From Isoperla grammatica (Eukaryota > Arthropoda > Insecta > Plecoptera > Perlodidae), in contig OX246741.1 in the NCBI GenBank assembly GCA_945910005.1, forward strand, positions 52,338,424 to 52,402,423: DNA of 64,000 nt, in the 5' to 3' direction. The translations under genes and the position numbers were made by a program. The notes under the pieces were generated by a model. It made no database searches and had not been told where the DNA came from. It worked only from the letters and a program-made list of their open reading frames with translations. This document shows positions 1 through 14,296 of this stretch, in pieces. Within the stretch, counting starts at the first letter, position 1, and every line of letters starts with the position of its first letter.

Positions 1-510
1 ATGGGAATTTAGGGAATGACAGGGGTACGTGGGTGCACGAGTACAACTCCGACAGAGATAATGATGGTGAATTTCTACGAGTTTATAAGAAGATGAGGAA
101 GTATCCAGATAAATCTTTTAACTATGCACATATGAACGTATGAGTGCAACTTCCTTGGACACTTCAGCCCACAAAGATTTGAGAATTTTTGAGTTTTTTC
201 TCAGTTGGTCTGCTGGGTTCCATATTGCTTTTTGCTTGTAAACTGCCGCGATGAGCTGCTCCTCCATAGTTGAGAGCCTGGTGGGTAGATGAAATTAACC
301 AACACGACTGTTTACCTCGCTACACGCCAGGCTACCCGCTAGGCTGGTAGGCTAGGTTGGATGGTTCAGTGCGGCCGGCACCATAAGGAATATATGTGTC
401 GGATACTTACCTCGAGGGTCGCTTGGTGGGTATCCACCCACTACCCTCTAAGTAACCCTCCGCCTGTGCGGCCTCGGCTTTACGGCTCTACTGTTCTGTC
501 TCCGTTTACG
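1..510. other. Left edge, no gene seen
   Basis: I see no convincing reading frame, RNA gene or repeat before the minisatellite. The stretch is moderately GC-rich around 300-480. Confidence 0.4.
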
Positions 511-1071
511 TGACATGACTTCTAAGGACATGACCTCTAAGGACATGACCTCTAAGGACATGACCTCTAGGGACATGACCTCTAAGGACATGACCTCTAA
601 GAACATGGCCTCTAAGGACATGACCTCTAAGGACATGACCTCTAAGAACATGACCTCTAAGGACATGACCTCTATAAGGACATGACCTCTGAGGACATGA
701 CCTCTATAAGGACATGACCTCCAAGGACATGACCTCTAAGGACATGACCTCTAGGGACATGACCTCTAAGGACATGACCTCTAAGAACATGGCCTCTAAG
801 GACATGACCTCTAAGGACATGACCTCTAAGAACATGACCTCTAAGGACATGACCTCTATAAGGACATGACCTCTGAGGACATGACCTCTATAAGGACATG
901 ACCTACAAGGACATGACCTCTAAGGACATGACCTCTATAAGGACATGACCTCCAAGGACATGACTTCTAAGGACATGACCTCTAAAGACATGACCTCTAA
1001 GGACATGACCTCCAAGGACATGAACCCTAAGGACATGACCTCTAAGGACATGACCTCTAAGGACATGACAC
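511..1071. repeat. 15-bp minisatellite with higher-order structure
   Basis: About 37 tandem copies of the unit GGACATGACCTCTAA, with variants such as an inserted TATA and GAACATGG. A block of variants beginning at CTAGGGACATG (567) recurs at 751, so a 184-bp higher-order period overlies the 15-bp one. The 15-bp period is a multiple of three, which produces a fake repetitive peptide on the minus strand. I regard it as noncoding. Confidence 0.95.
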
Positions 1072-1131
1072 CTCCAAGTCTATAAGTAAACATGTATTAT
1101 ACAATATTTTATGTTTAATATTTGTGGAACC

Positions 1132-1331
1132 NNNNNNNNNNNNNNNNNNNNNNNNNNNNNNNNNNNNNNNNNNNNNNNNNNNNNNNNNNNNNNNNNNNNN
1201 NNNNNNNNNNNNNNNNNNNNNNNNNNNNNNNNNNNNNNNNNNNNNNNNNNNNNNNNNNNNNNNNNNNNNNNNNNNNNNNNNNNNNNNNNNNNNNNNNNNN
1301 NNNNNNNNNNNNNNNNNNNNNNNNNNNNNNN
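1132..1331. other. Assembly gap (200 N)
   Basis: Exactly 200 N bases. It lies 60 bases after the minisatellite, so the gap size is probably a placeholder and the array may be longer in the genome. Frames reported across it are meaningless. Confidence 0.99.
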
Positions 1332-3095
1332 GTTATTTTTCTTTGGATCCCAAAGCACTTCTGATAAAACTCGATACGAAAAATGTCCACACAGCTGTCG
1401 TAATTAGGTACTCATTACTCTTAAACTTTTGGTTTTCTGTCCCTATTTATATCGTGCAAGTTAAGTTACAAGATTAGCCTTTGGTCTACGTTAGCTGCTT
1501 GAAAAAAACACTCGTGAACTTTCCAGAATTCACTGAAGTGTAAAAGTCCCCATCCGGCTAATAGTAGACTAGGGCTGCATCCACTCGGTGGTATCAAATG
1601 TTTTACTTCTTGATTCACATGTTGTAAAATATTATACATTTGTATATATTTATCGAAGTGAAAGTAACGATAAGAATAGTAACACAATGTTTCACAAATA
1701 TGCAAGTGTTATTCTCAAACGAATTCACTACGACAAGGGCACACAATAGTTAAAGTAAATAACATTTCATGTATTCGTCCTTAAGCACACAAGTTAAATT
1801 TTTGAAAAGTAATTCTTTCATAGCTATGTTATGTGTATACACGTTAGTCATTGTAGGACGTGTAAATCAAGTTAAATTTACATGCACATTAAATAAATTA
1901 ATACCTATCCATAAGTCAAAACAAGCTACAAGGAGAAGTATAGATTTTTATTAAATTAACAATGTGATATTGTTTGGGATGAATTGTAGGAAATTTTAAA
2001 ATCTAAACGTCAAGTGGCGAGTTATTTCATTAAAACCATTTAATGTAAGTTTTACAAATTTTGAAACCGTTCTAAAAATACAAACCGCTTTGTCCTTATG
2101 GCTAGAAGCGTCTTGTTATCTGATACAAAATGAGAGAAAACAACAAAAGAAACGCAAATGCACACAAAGAGAAAGTTCCAATTTATTCAGAAAAATCCAA
2201 TTGTTTCACCCTTCGTAATAACCTCGTACTGTGCCAATAAAACCGCCTCGCTATCGTTGACTATCATTTCGAGAAGACTATTGACATCAGTGTTAAGACA
2301 ATCTCGCCGATGACGTCACTCAATATCAACAGTAAAAGCAACGTTGCCATCCAGTGTCTCTCAAAGCCAACACCATCTGCTTTTAAAAGGGAAATTTTGC
2401 AACAATTTCCATAACACAAGAGTATTTTCACCGTTTAGTATGTAAACAGGCTTAACACGTAGAATCTCTTCATCTCAAGAAATCCTTTCGTCTTCTGTTC
2501 AAGTCCTTCATTTCCGGTCCGCAACTTTCACCTCCTTATCAACGTGATAAACTGAACCCCCTTTGTTTGTTTCGTTATTACAAGACACCCCCTAGAACGC
2601 AGCGCGCGACTATAACGCTAAAGTCAAAGACCGGATGGGACCGACTTATAATGACATAGTAAACTATCCCCATCTTTTCCCCCCGGCTTTCATCAAGTTA
2701 TTTCTTATCCTGTGCGCTGTTGCAACATCACCGGCCATTGTCCTTAATCTTGTTTCTGTCTGGACTCTTTATCCAGGACCTAAACCGGAGTTATGACCGG
2801 ATGAACGCAGATATAAAGAAGGCACAAGACCTTGGCCAGACTCTAAGCTGGTTAGTATAAGGCAACCAAAGAGCTTATCGTAAACCTTGATGAGGAGTCT
2901 TCACTTGCTACTCTCTTTGATTATCTGACAGACGTCTGGCTTGATGGATTGAATAAGAAGCGACACTGCCATCAATTTAATACAATCGTAACTTTTTGGT
3001 TTTGTCTCGTTGGTGGAAGTGAACTTATCGGATAAGGTCATACTATATACAGCAGTAATTGTATAAAATTGTTTTAAACTCATTCCATGTAAATT
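1332..3095. other. No gene or repeat recognised
   Basis: AT-rich sequence with frames no longer than 80 codons and no recognisable domain. There is a GC-richer patch near 2500-2700. Confidence 0.4.
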
Positions 3096-3106
3096 ATATA
3101 TAAATA

Positions 3107-3372
3107 CATTTGAATTTATAGTCTACTCAGTTACAAGAATTGATTTATAGTGTTACACTTTAGAAAATTTATTATGTGATTCGCTGCTCTGACGGCTCAA
3201 AAGTCATCATTTACATGTACACCATTATCATTTAGGTTAAATAGATTAAAGGCAAGAATTAAAGTCAATATAGATTCAAGTTAAGAAAAAAAACAGTCCG
3301 AACCGGGAATCGAACACTGAACCTTCAGCATTGCAAGCAGGAATAAACCTACTAGACCAACGAGCCACACTG
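3107..3372 (-). mobile_element. tRNA-derived SINE (family 2), short subfamily
   Basis: Read on the minus strand, the tRNA-like head (3372 down to about 3295) begins TGGCTCGTTGGTCTAG, an A-box-like start, and carries the B-box-like GGTTC(A/G)..TTCGATTCCC. The body contains TGACTTTTGAGCCGTC, matching the body of the longer copies at 22650, 52409, 58021 and 62573. The 3' end resembles their 'actgagt(g)ggtagact' terminus. It lacks roughly 200 bases of the central body of the long copies. Strongly diverged, so probably old. Confidence 0.75.
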
Positions 3373-3583
3373 TAAATCCAATTAGTATAATTTACATCTG
3401 TTGGTGTTAACATGAAGCCCACAGGGATTGTTTTCTGTGAACCTTTGTAACTCTCGCGAACCCCATTATTATAATTGCAAATGGCCAATGTTTAACTCAG
3501 ACCAATCATTTCTTTGCACCATATGGAGTCAAATTTATCTTTGCGTAATAGTTTAATTCAGAAGAGTTATATCCAAATTACTA

Positions 3584-3793
3584 AAGCTGGTGTCACACGG
3601 AGAAGTGAGAAAAGTAAAAAGCAGAAAGTATAGAGTAGAGATAGCTTACGGGACGTTTCACTTGTTCAACATTGTCCTACTTTTTGGGAGAACTACTCAC
3701 TTTTCACTTTTTCCCGTAAGCTACGCGCTATCTCTACTAGTCTACTTACTTTCTGTTTTATACTTTTTTAACTTCTCCGTGTGAAAACCACTT
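3584..3793. mobile_element. Foldback TIR element with TA target duplication
   Basis: Ends are inverted repeats of about 70 bases. The left end AAGCTGGTGTCACACGGAG matches the reverse complement of the right end, and TA flanks both sides (3582-3583, 3794-3795). The interior between the arms is short and has no coding capacity. TA duplication fits a nonautonomous Tc1/mariner-type element. Confidence 0.75.
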
Positions 3794-3795
3794 TA

Positions 3796-4640
3796 GGACC
3801 GGACCAGTAACATTTTAGACTCTGATAAGCCGTTAAGCTGATATTCTTTACAAACAAACATGGCGACTGCCATACATTTTTAATTTAATGTTTGTTGAAA
3901 CCATGGTAACCAAACCAAGCTTACTAAATCGGAGGTTCATGAAGTTGGAGAACTAAGACCTTAAAAATACCACCCATATGTATAGTTCCACTAATCATAT
4001 TCATATTCTATAATAATAATATCATGTTTCATGGATTAGGCGGAGTGTTTATTGAAGTTTGTAAGCAATTACTAAATGAACCGTGTATTTATCATCCATG
4101 ATAATAGTCGCTACATCAATGTATTTGTAATTATATGATACATTTTCTCGCACCACTATTATGTGTTTATTGGACTGTGTAACTATATTTCAATAATGTC
4201 CTCTATACAGTCACAACATTATATTTTGATTAACTTCATAATTTTTAGAAATACATTTATATATTCATTTATTATATATTTACCCCTAGGTAACCCTGGG
4301 GTAAGTTAAACAATGCGCATGAATCTGGCCTCGGACTAGAGCTGCGACGCATGCGCAATAACACTCAACAAAATGTGTTCGCCCACAACGAGGGAAGAGG
4401 GAGATGGGCGACAGTTTCAAAGGATAACCGCCAATAGAAACACTCCCATTACTCAGCCTTGACACAAAGAAGCTACGCGATGTCACCTTGCGACTATTGT
4501 CTCTGTACCGTCAGGAAACGTGCGCATTCTGGCGTCAATCTAGGGAATTAATAAAGTATTTGGTCTTACCCGGCACCTCCACCAAAAAGGATAAAATTAA
4601 CATTTTTCTTTTTTACAGTTTATCGTGAAGGTATTTCATA
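3796..4640. other. No gene recognised
   Basis: AT-rich, with a GC-richer block at 4280-4510. No element ends were found. Confidence 0.4.
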
Positions 4641-4641
4641 C

Positions 4642-4652
4642 TGTTACAGTTT

Positions 4653-4743
<91 letters not shown>
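4642..4743. repeat. (CTTA)n microsatellite, SINE tail
   Basis: About 25 uninterrupted copies of CTTA. It directly abuts the 3' end of the minus-strand 5S-derived SINE, so on that strand it is the element's (TAAG)n tail, expanded after insertion. Confidence 0.95.
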
Positions 4744-5134
4744 TTTTGTAATTAAGGCCAGTGTAGGGCACAATGCCCTCTTTAGCCTGATGAGGGATGA
4801 TTGATGAATGATAATGAGGAAGGGAGGAGGGGAAGCCTGGTACCGGCACGTAGCCTACTCCTGTCGAAAAGTACCAAGGAAAACCATCGGCTTTACGTCC
4901 CATCTGAAAGGACGGTGTAACTTTAACCAGTCATATAAGTTCCTCCACTAACCTGGACTGTTGACGAGAAGAACGAAGCGGTTACACAAGTTTTCGAACC
5001 CTCCAATCTGCTCTTACCAACGGTAACTAGTGTTTCAGAGGAGAGTGGTCACCAATCCACCTGCTGACCTATCCCGAGGTTGCTTAACTTCGGTGTTCGT
5101 ATGGGAACCGGCTAAGCGACCGCGGCTAACCCCA
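4744..5134 (-). mobile_element. 5S rRNA-derived SINE (SINE3-like)
   Basis: On the minus strand the first ~140 bases resemble the 3' two-thirds of 5S rRNA, including its internal RNA polymerase III promoter. GAAGTTAAGCAACCTCGGG (about 5100-5080) matches the 5S box A region, and GGTCAGCAGGTGGATTGGTG followed by ACC matches the box C region. A non-5S body follows, then a 3' end CACTGGCCTTAATTAC and the (TAAG)n tail. Such 5S-headed elements are called SINE3. A tail fragment of the same family lies at 43774. It is a retroelement, not a functional 5S gene: the 5S part is truncated and diverged. Confidence 0.75.
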
Positions 5135-5559
5135 AATAAACGATCCAAAATCATATGCTACAAATAACGATTCTTCCCGGTTGCATTAATATTTAAAAAA
5201 TAAATGTATCTATTTCAATAAACGCGTGTTCCTACATAATACCTCCGTCTGGACACGGGGTGGAATTATTCCACGGTAGCTCTGCCTGTCGTAAGAGGCG
5301 ACAAACGGCCAATGTCGTATGACGCTAGCTGTTGAGTACGTCGTTGAAACCAAATAATAATAATCTTACATAAGTCGGGTCAGGGGCTGGCTAGCCATCA
5401 GCATTCCTGGGCAAAGAGTTTGCTAGGGAATAATTCTATCTTCTTTTTACATCTTCCGACCAGTTCAATCTCCCTCCTCATGAGTCTTCGCTCTCAATTT
5501 CTTCTACATCGTGTACTCCCCCCCCCCCCCCCCCCCCAGCCCCGTCACCAAAATATATA
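5135..5559. other. Intergenic; probable dispersed-repeat fragment
   Basis: Holds a GC-rich block (about 5228-5330) containing GTGGAATTATTCCACGGTAG and CCTGTCGTAAGAGGCGAC, followed by AATAATAAT at 5354. This looks like the 3' part of a dispersed repeat with an (AAT)n tail, a motif I recall from insect genomes. A run of 20 C occupies 5518-5537. Family not identified. Confidence 0.35.
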
Positions 5560-5812
5560 TAATATGTAACAATATATTTATTGCTTACCCACTCATTTAC
5601 AAGAACTGATGTTCAATGAGGTACATTATATCGTTTAATATATGTTTCGTTGGCATGACGGCTCAAAAGTCAAGTATTTACATACATTGTATACGCCATT
5701 ATTTTAAAGATAGATTTAACTTACATTACTAAGTTCAAAAACGCCTTAACCGGGACTTGAACAGGATCCTTTGATTGAAAGCAGGAATAAAGCCACAAGA
5801 CCAAAGAGAAAG
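5560..5812 (-). mobile_element. tRNA-derived SINE (family 2), short subfamily
   Basis: Second copy of the short form seen at 3107. It has a degraded tRNA-like head at the right end, the shared core TGACTTTTGAGCCGTCATGC on the minus strand, and the 3' end near 5580-5610. The head is eroded, with B box and anticodon region only partly matching. Confidence 0.65.
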
Positions 5813-5924
5813 AGGGAGACAAATCATACAGAATCTTCATATTTTAGGTAATTAATTAATTACAGTATATGTTAGTTTGCTGTGAGTGATTTCGTGCTTA
5901 CGTGTTTTCTGTAAGTAAAACACA

Positions 5925-7304
<1,380 letters not shown>

Positions 7305-7306
7305 AA

Positions 7307-7308
<2 letters not shown>

Positions 7309-7374
<66 letters not shown>
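7309..7374. repeat. (GA)n microsatellite
   Basis: About 66 bases of GA with a GGG interruption near the right end. Confidence 0.95.
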
Positions 7375-7375
<1 letters not shown>

Positions 7376-9012
7376 ATCTGCAGTAAAATTAATATACTAG
7401 ACATTCTATTTATTTAATGGTTTGGGGAATGGTTATTAATGAAATTTTTTTTATTTAACTAATGAGATTTTGATGTCACATCATTCCATAGCTTGTAATT
7501 AGTCCCCTCTCAAGGTTTTGTACGACAATAAGCCAAAAAGAAGGAACAAACAAGTTTTTCTTCTCACTGAAAGTATAAACGGTTATGTAGATGATAAACG
7601 TTATTATCAACATTTTGGGACATCTTTGGTAAAAAATGGAATTTCCTTCCAAGGCAATTTATGATCATCAACTTTACCTTAATACCCCAAAAACTATAAA
7701 CCACTTCTGATTTTCCCAATGACACTATAGGGCCTACATGTAAAATAATGTACATCATGTAGTTTCAATTTTACGATACATTATTGAAAATAACTACTCA
7801 AATAAATCATCAGCGAAAAAACGGCTGTGTTGTGTCATTTTAAAAGGTGCAATTTTCTTTGGGATTTTCAAGAGAAATTATCTGTTTTAAAATGAAAACA
7901 AAATACCATTTTATATAGAGCTGTCTATAGCTTTATTCTAACGATATATAGTCTACTATAGAAAAACCATAAGCGATGACATCTTTCAGCGTTGTAACCG
8001 TCTCTCCTGTCAGTGTCAGGTTTTATTTTCAGTGTATGATTAATATCAAAGAGCTACCTGTTTGCAATCAATGAATTTTACACAGTACAGCTAAAAAATA
8101 ACTATAGGCAAACAATGTAATAACGCTTTTCAGCCACTCACCAAATCCTTTTTGAATAACATTTGTTTAAAAATGTTAATCTTTTATTTCGTGTCGCAAT
8201 TTTGTCCTGTTTCTGCCGTGTTTTTATATTATTTTTTCATAAAACCTTGTTCATCTTGCAATCTTATCTCTTAGTTTCCCCCTCAAGTCGTAGCATCTCC
8301 TTTCATTAACTTTACATGTCTCGTATTCTTGTGCTGTTTTATTTTTACACGCTGTATTCATGATTTAAGACAATCATGTCTTTATTGTTAATTTCAAAAA
8401 AAAATTAAGATACTTTAAATGGAAGTTCTTAAGATCCGTAGCTGTTTTAATATTATTATGTTTGCTTGTGTTTATAATATAACTGTACATAATGTGGCAT
8501 AGTATAACATAAATTAATGAAATAAATGAATATGTATTTATTTAATGTCTACCCCCACAACTACAAGACCTGATGTTTTGTGGGGTGCTACGAAACGAAA
8601 ACTGTCATGGCCAGGTATGAAGTGTATCTCGTTTTGATTTTGTTTTCTGGTTTAACTCTCAGTTTCGTCACACATTACTAACAATGTATCAATTATATTA
8701 ATATTGGTTGACAGTCACGCCTTACGTTTGGGGTTGCGTTCTTTTCTGCCAACCCTATTCATTATGTAAAATATTATTATTATTTAATAAATAATAAACA
8801 CACAAATGCACCTCACATAACCGCTAAACCAGATAACATAGCACACATACACATATTTATAATATCAATGTATAACAAGTTAGTGCACCCGAACAACCTT
8901 GCATCGGTTAGTAGTGCTACATCAATATCTGGCACAATCCTCCAATATATTAGCCCCATTGCGTTCTTGGCCCCCGCCCAATCCACCGCAGCAGCTAAAG
9001 TAGTTGGATGCC
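7376..9012. other. No gene; possible SINE remnant near 8540
   Basis: AT-rich. The segment 8540-8610 has a weak match to the 3' end of the family-2 SINE on the minus strand ('acaactacaagacctgatgt' compared with the copy at 5600), followed by nothing diagnostic. Confidence 0.3.
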
Positions 9013-9040
9013 GCGTCATGCGTCATGCGTCATGCGTCAT
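9013..9040. repeat. 7-bp tandem repeat, four copies
   Basis: Four perfect head-to-tail copies of GCGTCAT. Confidence 0.9.
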
Positions 9041-10742
9041 CAGGGCACAGTGCGTTAATACAGCTGATCAGACTTGCAAGGTCTCTGTGGAGTCTGATAG
9101 TGTAACTGATGGCGATCAATTATTAGCGAGTAGCTATTGTGTAATACAACGCTTAATTGGCTGTCTAATTGTGTCACACTGCTTGCCACAGCTACACTAC
9201 AGGGTGATATGCGTAGATCATGAGGCGTGGTTTCCCATAGCTGAATATGCTCATACGATGATAGTCAATAACAACATAATGTTATACTTTCCTAGTTTCT
9301 AACATTTTTTGAACTGGTTTAAAAGAGTTAATTAAAATACATATTATTTAATGTTTATTCCGGATCTAAAGGTTCATTAGCAAACAAAATTTAAATCAAA
9401 TGAAACGCAATAACAACCATTTGATACTAATAGCACAAGACTCAATTGAGGGGGCTGTGACATCACAGGCGGACAAACAATGTGTTGCTAGGCAATTGCA
9501 TTGTCGTATCTTTAATTGATTGGTGCATATTCAATGTTTGTCCGAAATAAAACACGGCCACATGGCTATTATTGAGGTCTTCGCTTCGCCCCATTTATGT
9601 ATATGGGGTGGTATAGGAGGGTAATTTGGTACAATACCTGCTTAACTTTTATCTTGTGACAACTCCCAGGAACAATTAGTTATAATAATAATAATTGAAT
9701 ACATATATAATTACATACCGTGTTTTGTTATTTTAAAACGCGAAACAATGTGGATGAAACGAAGCGAGCACATAATTGCGGTGAGATACGACAGAGGTGA
9801 GGGTAGCATGACAATATTGGTAAACACACACTACCTATGCAGCAGCGGATTTGTAACAGTGAGAGAATGTAAAACGTTCTATGAAGATCTTTAAAACATA
9901 ATTTAAGATGATTATGAATTGTTCTTAACTGGATATAATCATGATCTTTGGATGTTAAACAGGATGAACACAATCACAACATGTATAGAACAAACGTTTG
10001 TCCAATTGTTAAATCTTACTAAACCACAACTGACTGGGATATTGATTAACATTTTCAATAGTGCAGCGTTCTTAATAATACTAAACAACCTTAATGCTAC
10101 ACAGTAAGTTGTGCTATGTGGGGTACCCCTTCACCTTAACTGTGGTTGAAATAGAGACAAATCTTAGTCACGTGGTCGGTGTCAGAAATGAGATGTCAAT
10201 ATTTGGGTCTCGTATTGATAACTTATCGTACTTACAATTCTAGTCTTGTAAATCTTCCTCCCCAAGTGGGACTCAAATCCAACGTGGTCTGCATTCTAAT
10301 AATAAGAATGGAAGAGAATGAAGATTATCTCTGCTCTTATTTTATATCGCGTTGTTAAATATTTAATTAAACATATTGCATCGCGCCTCGTATTTATGGA
10401 GAGCTGGGACCCAGGTGTCAATACAGACGTGTTTGGTTTACTCGGCGCGCATTGACCGCTGGGAATAGTGTTCAACCCGTAAGAACATCAGCCAGGGAGA
10501 ACGCGGAGCCGAGTGGAGGTAGCTTCACTTCTAAAAGATTGAACGAAAGTTCAGTTTCTCGTTGTGACATATTTTAGTTTCAAAACCTCTATGTAAAAAC
10601 GAAAAATATCCAAATATATTAAAAACATGTTAAAATAGTTATGTCTTTTGAAATATCAAGGCAAAAAGTGAATTAGTTTAGTAATAAAATACAGACATTT
10701 TAAGATAAAAAAGTACTTACTTTGTTTCTTTTCTGTGCTTTT
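9041..10742. other. No gene recognised
   Basis: A 144-codon frame spans 8868-9302 across the 7-bp repeat. It has no motif I recognise and overlaps repeat sequence, so I do not call it. The rest is AT-rich unique-looking DNA. Confidence 0.4.
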
Positions 10743-10748
10743 TTTTTG

Positions 10749-10789
10749 TTACTGAGTGGGTAGACTTTAAATGTGAATTTATTTACTAT
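10749..10789 (+). mobile_element. SINE family 2, 3'-end fragment
   Basis: TTACTGAGTGGGTAGACT followed by 'taaatgtgaatttattta' matches the last ~40 bases of the copies at 23000, 52680, 58025 and 62580. No body or head precedes it, so this is a severely 5'-truncated copy. Confidence 0.75.
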
Positions 10790-13044
10790 CTAAAACACAT
10801 TTGGTTTGCGTTATTTTGTTCTATTTTATGTTATATTTTGTTTATTGATCCAATCTTAGGAAATTTTAAAACGACTAGCACTAAATATTGGTAGAACCCA
10901 ATGGATTGGATCATGGCATATTTGCATGTAAAGTGCACTACTATCGGTACTGCTTAATTGTGTATTGGATAACTGGTATCAACGTGTGGAATGCTTATTT
11001 TTATAACCCAATGTTTTTGCAACGGAGAACATTCAGATTTCCCAACAAGTTTTTTCCGTTTGTATTGGAATTTGTTCAACCGAAATGCTCAACCTAACTA
11101 GTCTGTTTTAATGCATTGTTCAGTCGATTAAATACCTACAGTGCTGCCAATTCAAGGGTTAAATAAATAGATGTTTCGTCTATTTCAGCGAAGCTATATT
11201 CATTTCAGTAGCATATTCGCGGGCTCGCGTCAGATATTATTGTCATGAGAGGAGCAGAACTAACAGGGATTACTGTACACGGCTCACAGCTTTACAACAG
11301 ATGGGCTCTTGAAATTACACAGAAATTAATAGTTTTGTTACGTTGGTATTGGTAGCTGCAATAACCTGGTGGGAGTTAAAACTAGGTCATCCACTAACCA
11401 CTTGGTACACAAACGTCTTGAATCAGTATTCATTTAATTGTGTCTTGCTTTATTTTGTATGTATTAGTTTATGGAGATTTTAGGTCTGGAATATAGTATT
11501 CAATAGTAACGAGTGCTAGTTATTTGTATGTTGGTTTAAGTGGTGATCCCACTTTTTCTTCATTTAAACTAAGTCTTTCACTATAACGATGTTATTTAAT
11601 TAATAGCCCATTATATAACCACAGTAAAGCGTTGTCTATTTGATATGTCACTAAATGTGTGCAAGTACGATTGAGATATATTATCTTGTGTATCATGATG
11701 CCCAAGAATATGCTAAAGAATATGTTCTAAACATGGAAGTAGAAACATTGCATCTTTATTGATGTTACCGCACAACATTCTAAACATAATAAATCGAAAA
11801 GTTTTCAGTCCTTTATGCGCAAAGAGCCATGTTATTGACTGGTCGATAAACAATTATCACTTCAGCGATTCATCAAACGGATTAGAAAAATTGAAAATAA
11901 CATTAAAATCAACGAGTTTTTTAATTTTTTTTTTTTTTTTAACTTAAGGTTACAGAATTGTTTGGTATCAGATTACACAGAGCTCAACCCTTATATTATG
12001 TTTTAATTAAAAAATATAACTTTAATGGATATGACAATAACACAGAGGGAAAATATAAATAATGTTGATACGATGGGTAACGTTTACCTTCACAAAATCA
12101 ACGTTGTTCATATTATTTAGCATTGATGCGATGAACCGACATTTAGTTAAAATGTCGCTTGTGCGAGAAGTGAGATCCTGCCTGGGCTTCTTTGTTGCTG
12201 GAGATTCGCCAGGAAGAGTGGAAATCCAATCTAAAATAGGCTTTCACCAATCTACTTTACGTTGGTATAGGCCCACATTGATTCTCCGGGGCAGAACCTC
12301 ATCGCGTGTAGCATTTATTTCAAAGATGGTGGCAGAGCGTAGGATAATGGTGCTAAAACGATGGTTCCCAAAGTTTTTTAGTCAAGGCGCAACTAGTAAC
12401 TATTTACTATAGTTTGGCGGCATACGAACTTTGGTTCAATCAGGGGTTGGATTTTATTACTTTCGACGTTCATTTTGAAATTTCTTTAAGGCTTTACAGG
12501 ACGCTTCTGACCTTAAGGTGAAATGATAGTCTGACTGTAAAAACCTAGACCCTGAAAAAACTATAAAATCCATAATTTTGATTATGTATTATAAAATATT
12601 ATGTGTAGAAACTAAAAAACTGTCAGAAGGTAAAAATATTATAGACGTTTAAAACCACTCCTTGAAATGTTGACGAGACTATATTAATTAGAGAAATTGA
12701 AGTCAAGACAATACTCGTATTATGATGTGGTAATTCCTTCACAGATTTCGTTTTTTTTTTTTTAAACTAAGTAGATTAATGTTCTCGACAAAAGCACAAA
12801 GTTTTAATGAACGCACCAAAAATATGGTTTCCTTCCCTAAATCATAATATGACGTGATTAATCAAGTATACAAATGCAATTAGTTATCCAGATTACAAAT
12901 TTAATTTAGTTTCTAATTAGTGAGCATGGATTATAAGAGAGGAAAGAAAGATGACAAAATAGAATAATGAGAGACAATTCATGGGTAATACTCAGAGTAA
13001 ATCAGTAGTTTCGAGACATATTGTTCACATCTCGGTCATGGTGC
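10790..13044. other. No gene recognised
   Basis: AT-rich. A 116-codon frame at 12062-12412 lies in a slightly GC-richer patch but shows no domain or codon pattern I can recognise. Confidence 0.4.
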
Positions 13045-13055
13045 AGCATCTATTT

Positions 13056-13346
13056 TTTTTTTTTTTTACCGATAGAGATGGCTCAGCGGTAAGACGCGAG
13101 ACTCTAATTCGGGAGGTCGCCGGTTCGATTCCGGCCACCGGCAGTCCTGACTGAAGGTTTTTTCCGAGGTTTTCCTCAGTCGTAAAAGCGAATGCTGGGA
13201 TTGAGTCATACTATCAGCCCTCGGACAATCCTTCTCAACTATCCAAACACCCTAATAACCTAGTTAGTCACCTGAAGAGGGGCACATCAGGTAAAACTGG
13301 TGTGCACCCTAGAACGGGTATTCCTACAAAAATTATTATTATTATT
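13056..13346 (+). mobile_element. tRNA-derived SINE (family 1), young copy
   Basis: Starts with a T run, then a tRNA-like head at 13068-13145. A box: TGGCTCAGCGGTAAG. B box: GGTTCGATTCC. The anticodon-like loop is CTCTAAT, reading TCT. The body carries GGTTTTTTCCGAGGTTTTCC and ends in (ATT)n. An 11-bp target duplication AGCATCTATTT flanks it (13045-13055, 13347-13357), showing LINE-type insertion. It is nearly identical to the copy at 45683, so recently mobile. Confidence 0.93.
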
Positions 13347-13357
13347 AGCATCTATTT

Positions 13358-14103
13358 GGTCTAATTCATAGGTTGCACGTACGTCACATCTTTGCGCGTG
13401 GCAGCCACATTTGTGATCAAACTTTGACGTTGCCATGGAGAAACAATTAAAAGCTGTTGTGGTAGAACACAAAAATTCTTATTTCTTAAAAATTCAGCGT
13501 GTTTTTTAAAGAAAATTGGTATGTGTTGTAATTTTTAATTTTTTAATTACTTATGTTTACTTTCTAAATTCTAAAATAGGCTTATTTATTGATTTTGAAT
13601 AGTAATTGTCAATGATCTATGATTGGTTCTCATCAATTGTGTCGCAATCATGGCCGCTGTGACGTCACGTGGGAACTATGAATAGCGTTGATCTGGATTC
13701 TAGCGTCAATCCCACTGGGCAAAAAGGTATATGCAATCATGGTAACCAATAATCTAAAGTTACTCTTACAATAATCGCAGTATTTTTGTTATGTGTTTAG
13801 ATTATTACACTTAAAAAGGCTCATTTTCATAAAATGTATTCTACAACCCACAATAAAACACAATTTGGTGGTTAAATTGTAAGATTGTCATTGTTATTAT
13901 TTCTTGTTTCATCTATGATTACAGCAAGTTTTTTTAAAACCTCGTCATCGTAAAACATCATTACAAAACATCTTAATAATCTCACGCTATAACAGCACTC
14001 GGTAAACTGTTTTTGTAGTAGTCGCAATATTGCTCGTGTTACTACAAAAATCACTTTCGATGAAGTTTTGCTAATATAAATGTCTTAATTATTCGATAGG
14101 TCG
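13358..14103. other. No gene recognised
   Basis: AT-rich. Includes a GC-richer patch with the motif GTGACGTCACGTGGG at 13659. No reading frame of note. Confidence 0.4.
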
Positions 14104-14296
14104 CATGCCTGATGTTCGAAAGGCTGCGGTTTCCAACGAAACCAACTGCGTTGACGCAGATAACTTCAATTTTCTGTAACTTTCAACGCTTCATGTGTTA
14201 GAGTTGGATGATGCGATCTCGTGATGTGTTCAAGTTACAGAAAGTTGAAGTAAACCGCGTCAACGCAATGGGTTGCGTTGGAAAAACGCAGGCATG
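14104..14296. mobile_element. Inverted-repeat element
   Basis: The left part (CATGCCTG ... CTGCGTTGACGCAG ... TTTCTGTAACTT) is the inverted match of the right part (AAGTTACAGAAAG ... GCGTCAACGCA ... CAGGCATG), with arms of about 75 bases and several mismatches. I could not find a clear target duplication, so the superfamily is unassigned. Confidence 0.65.
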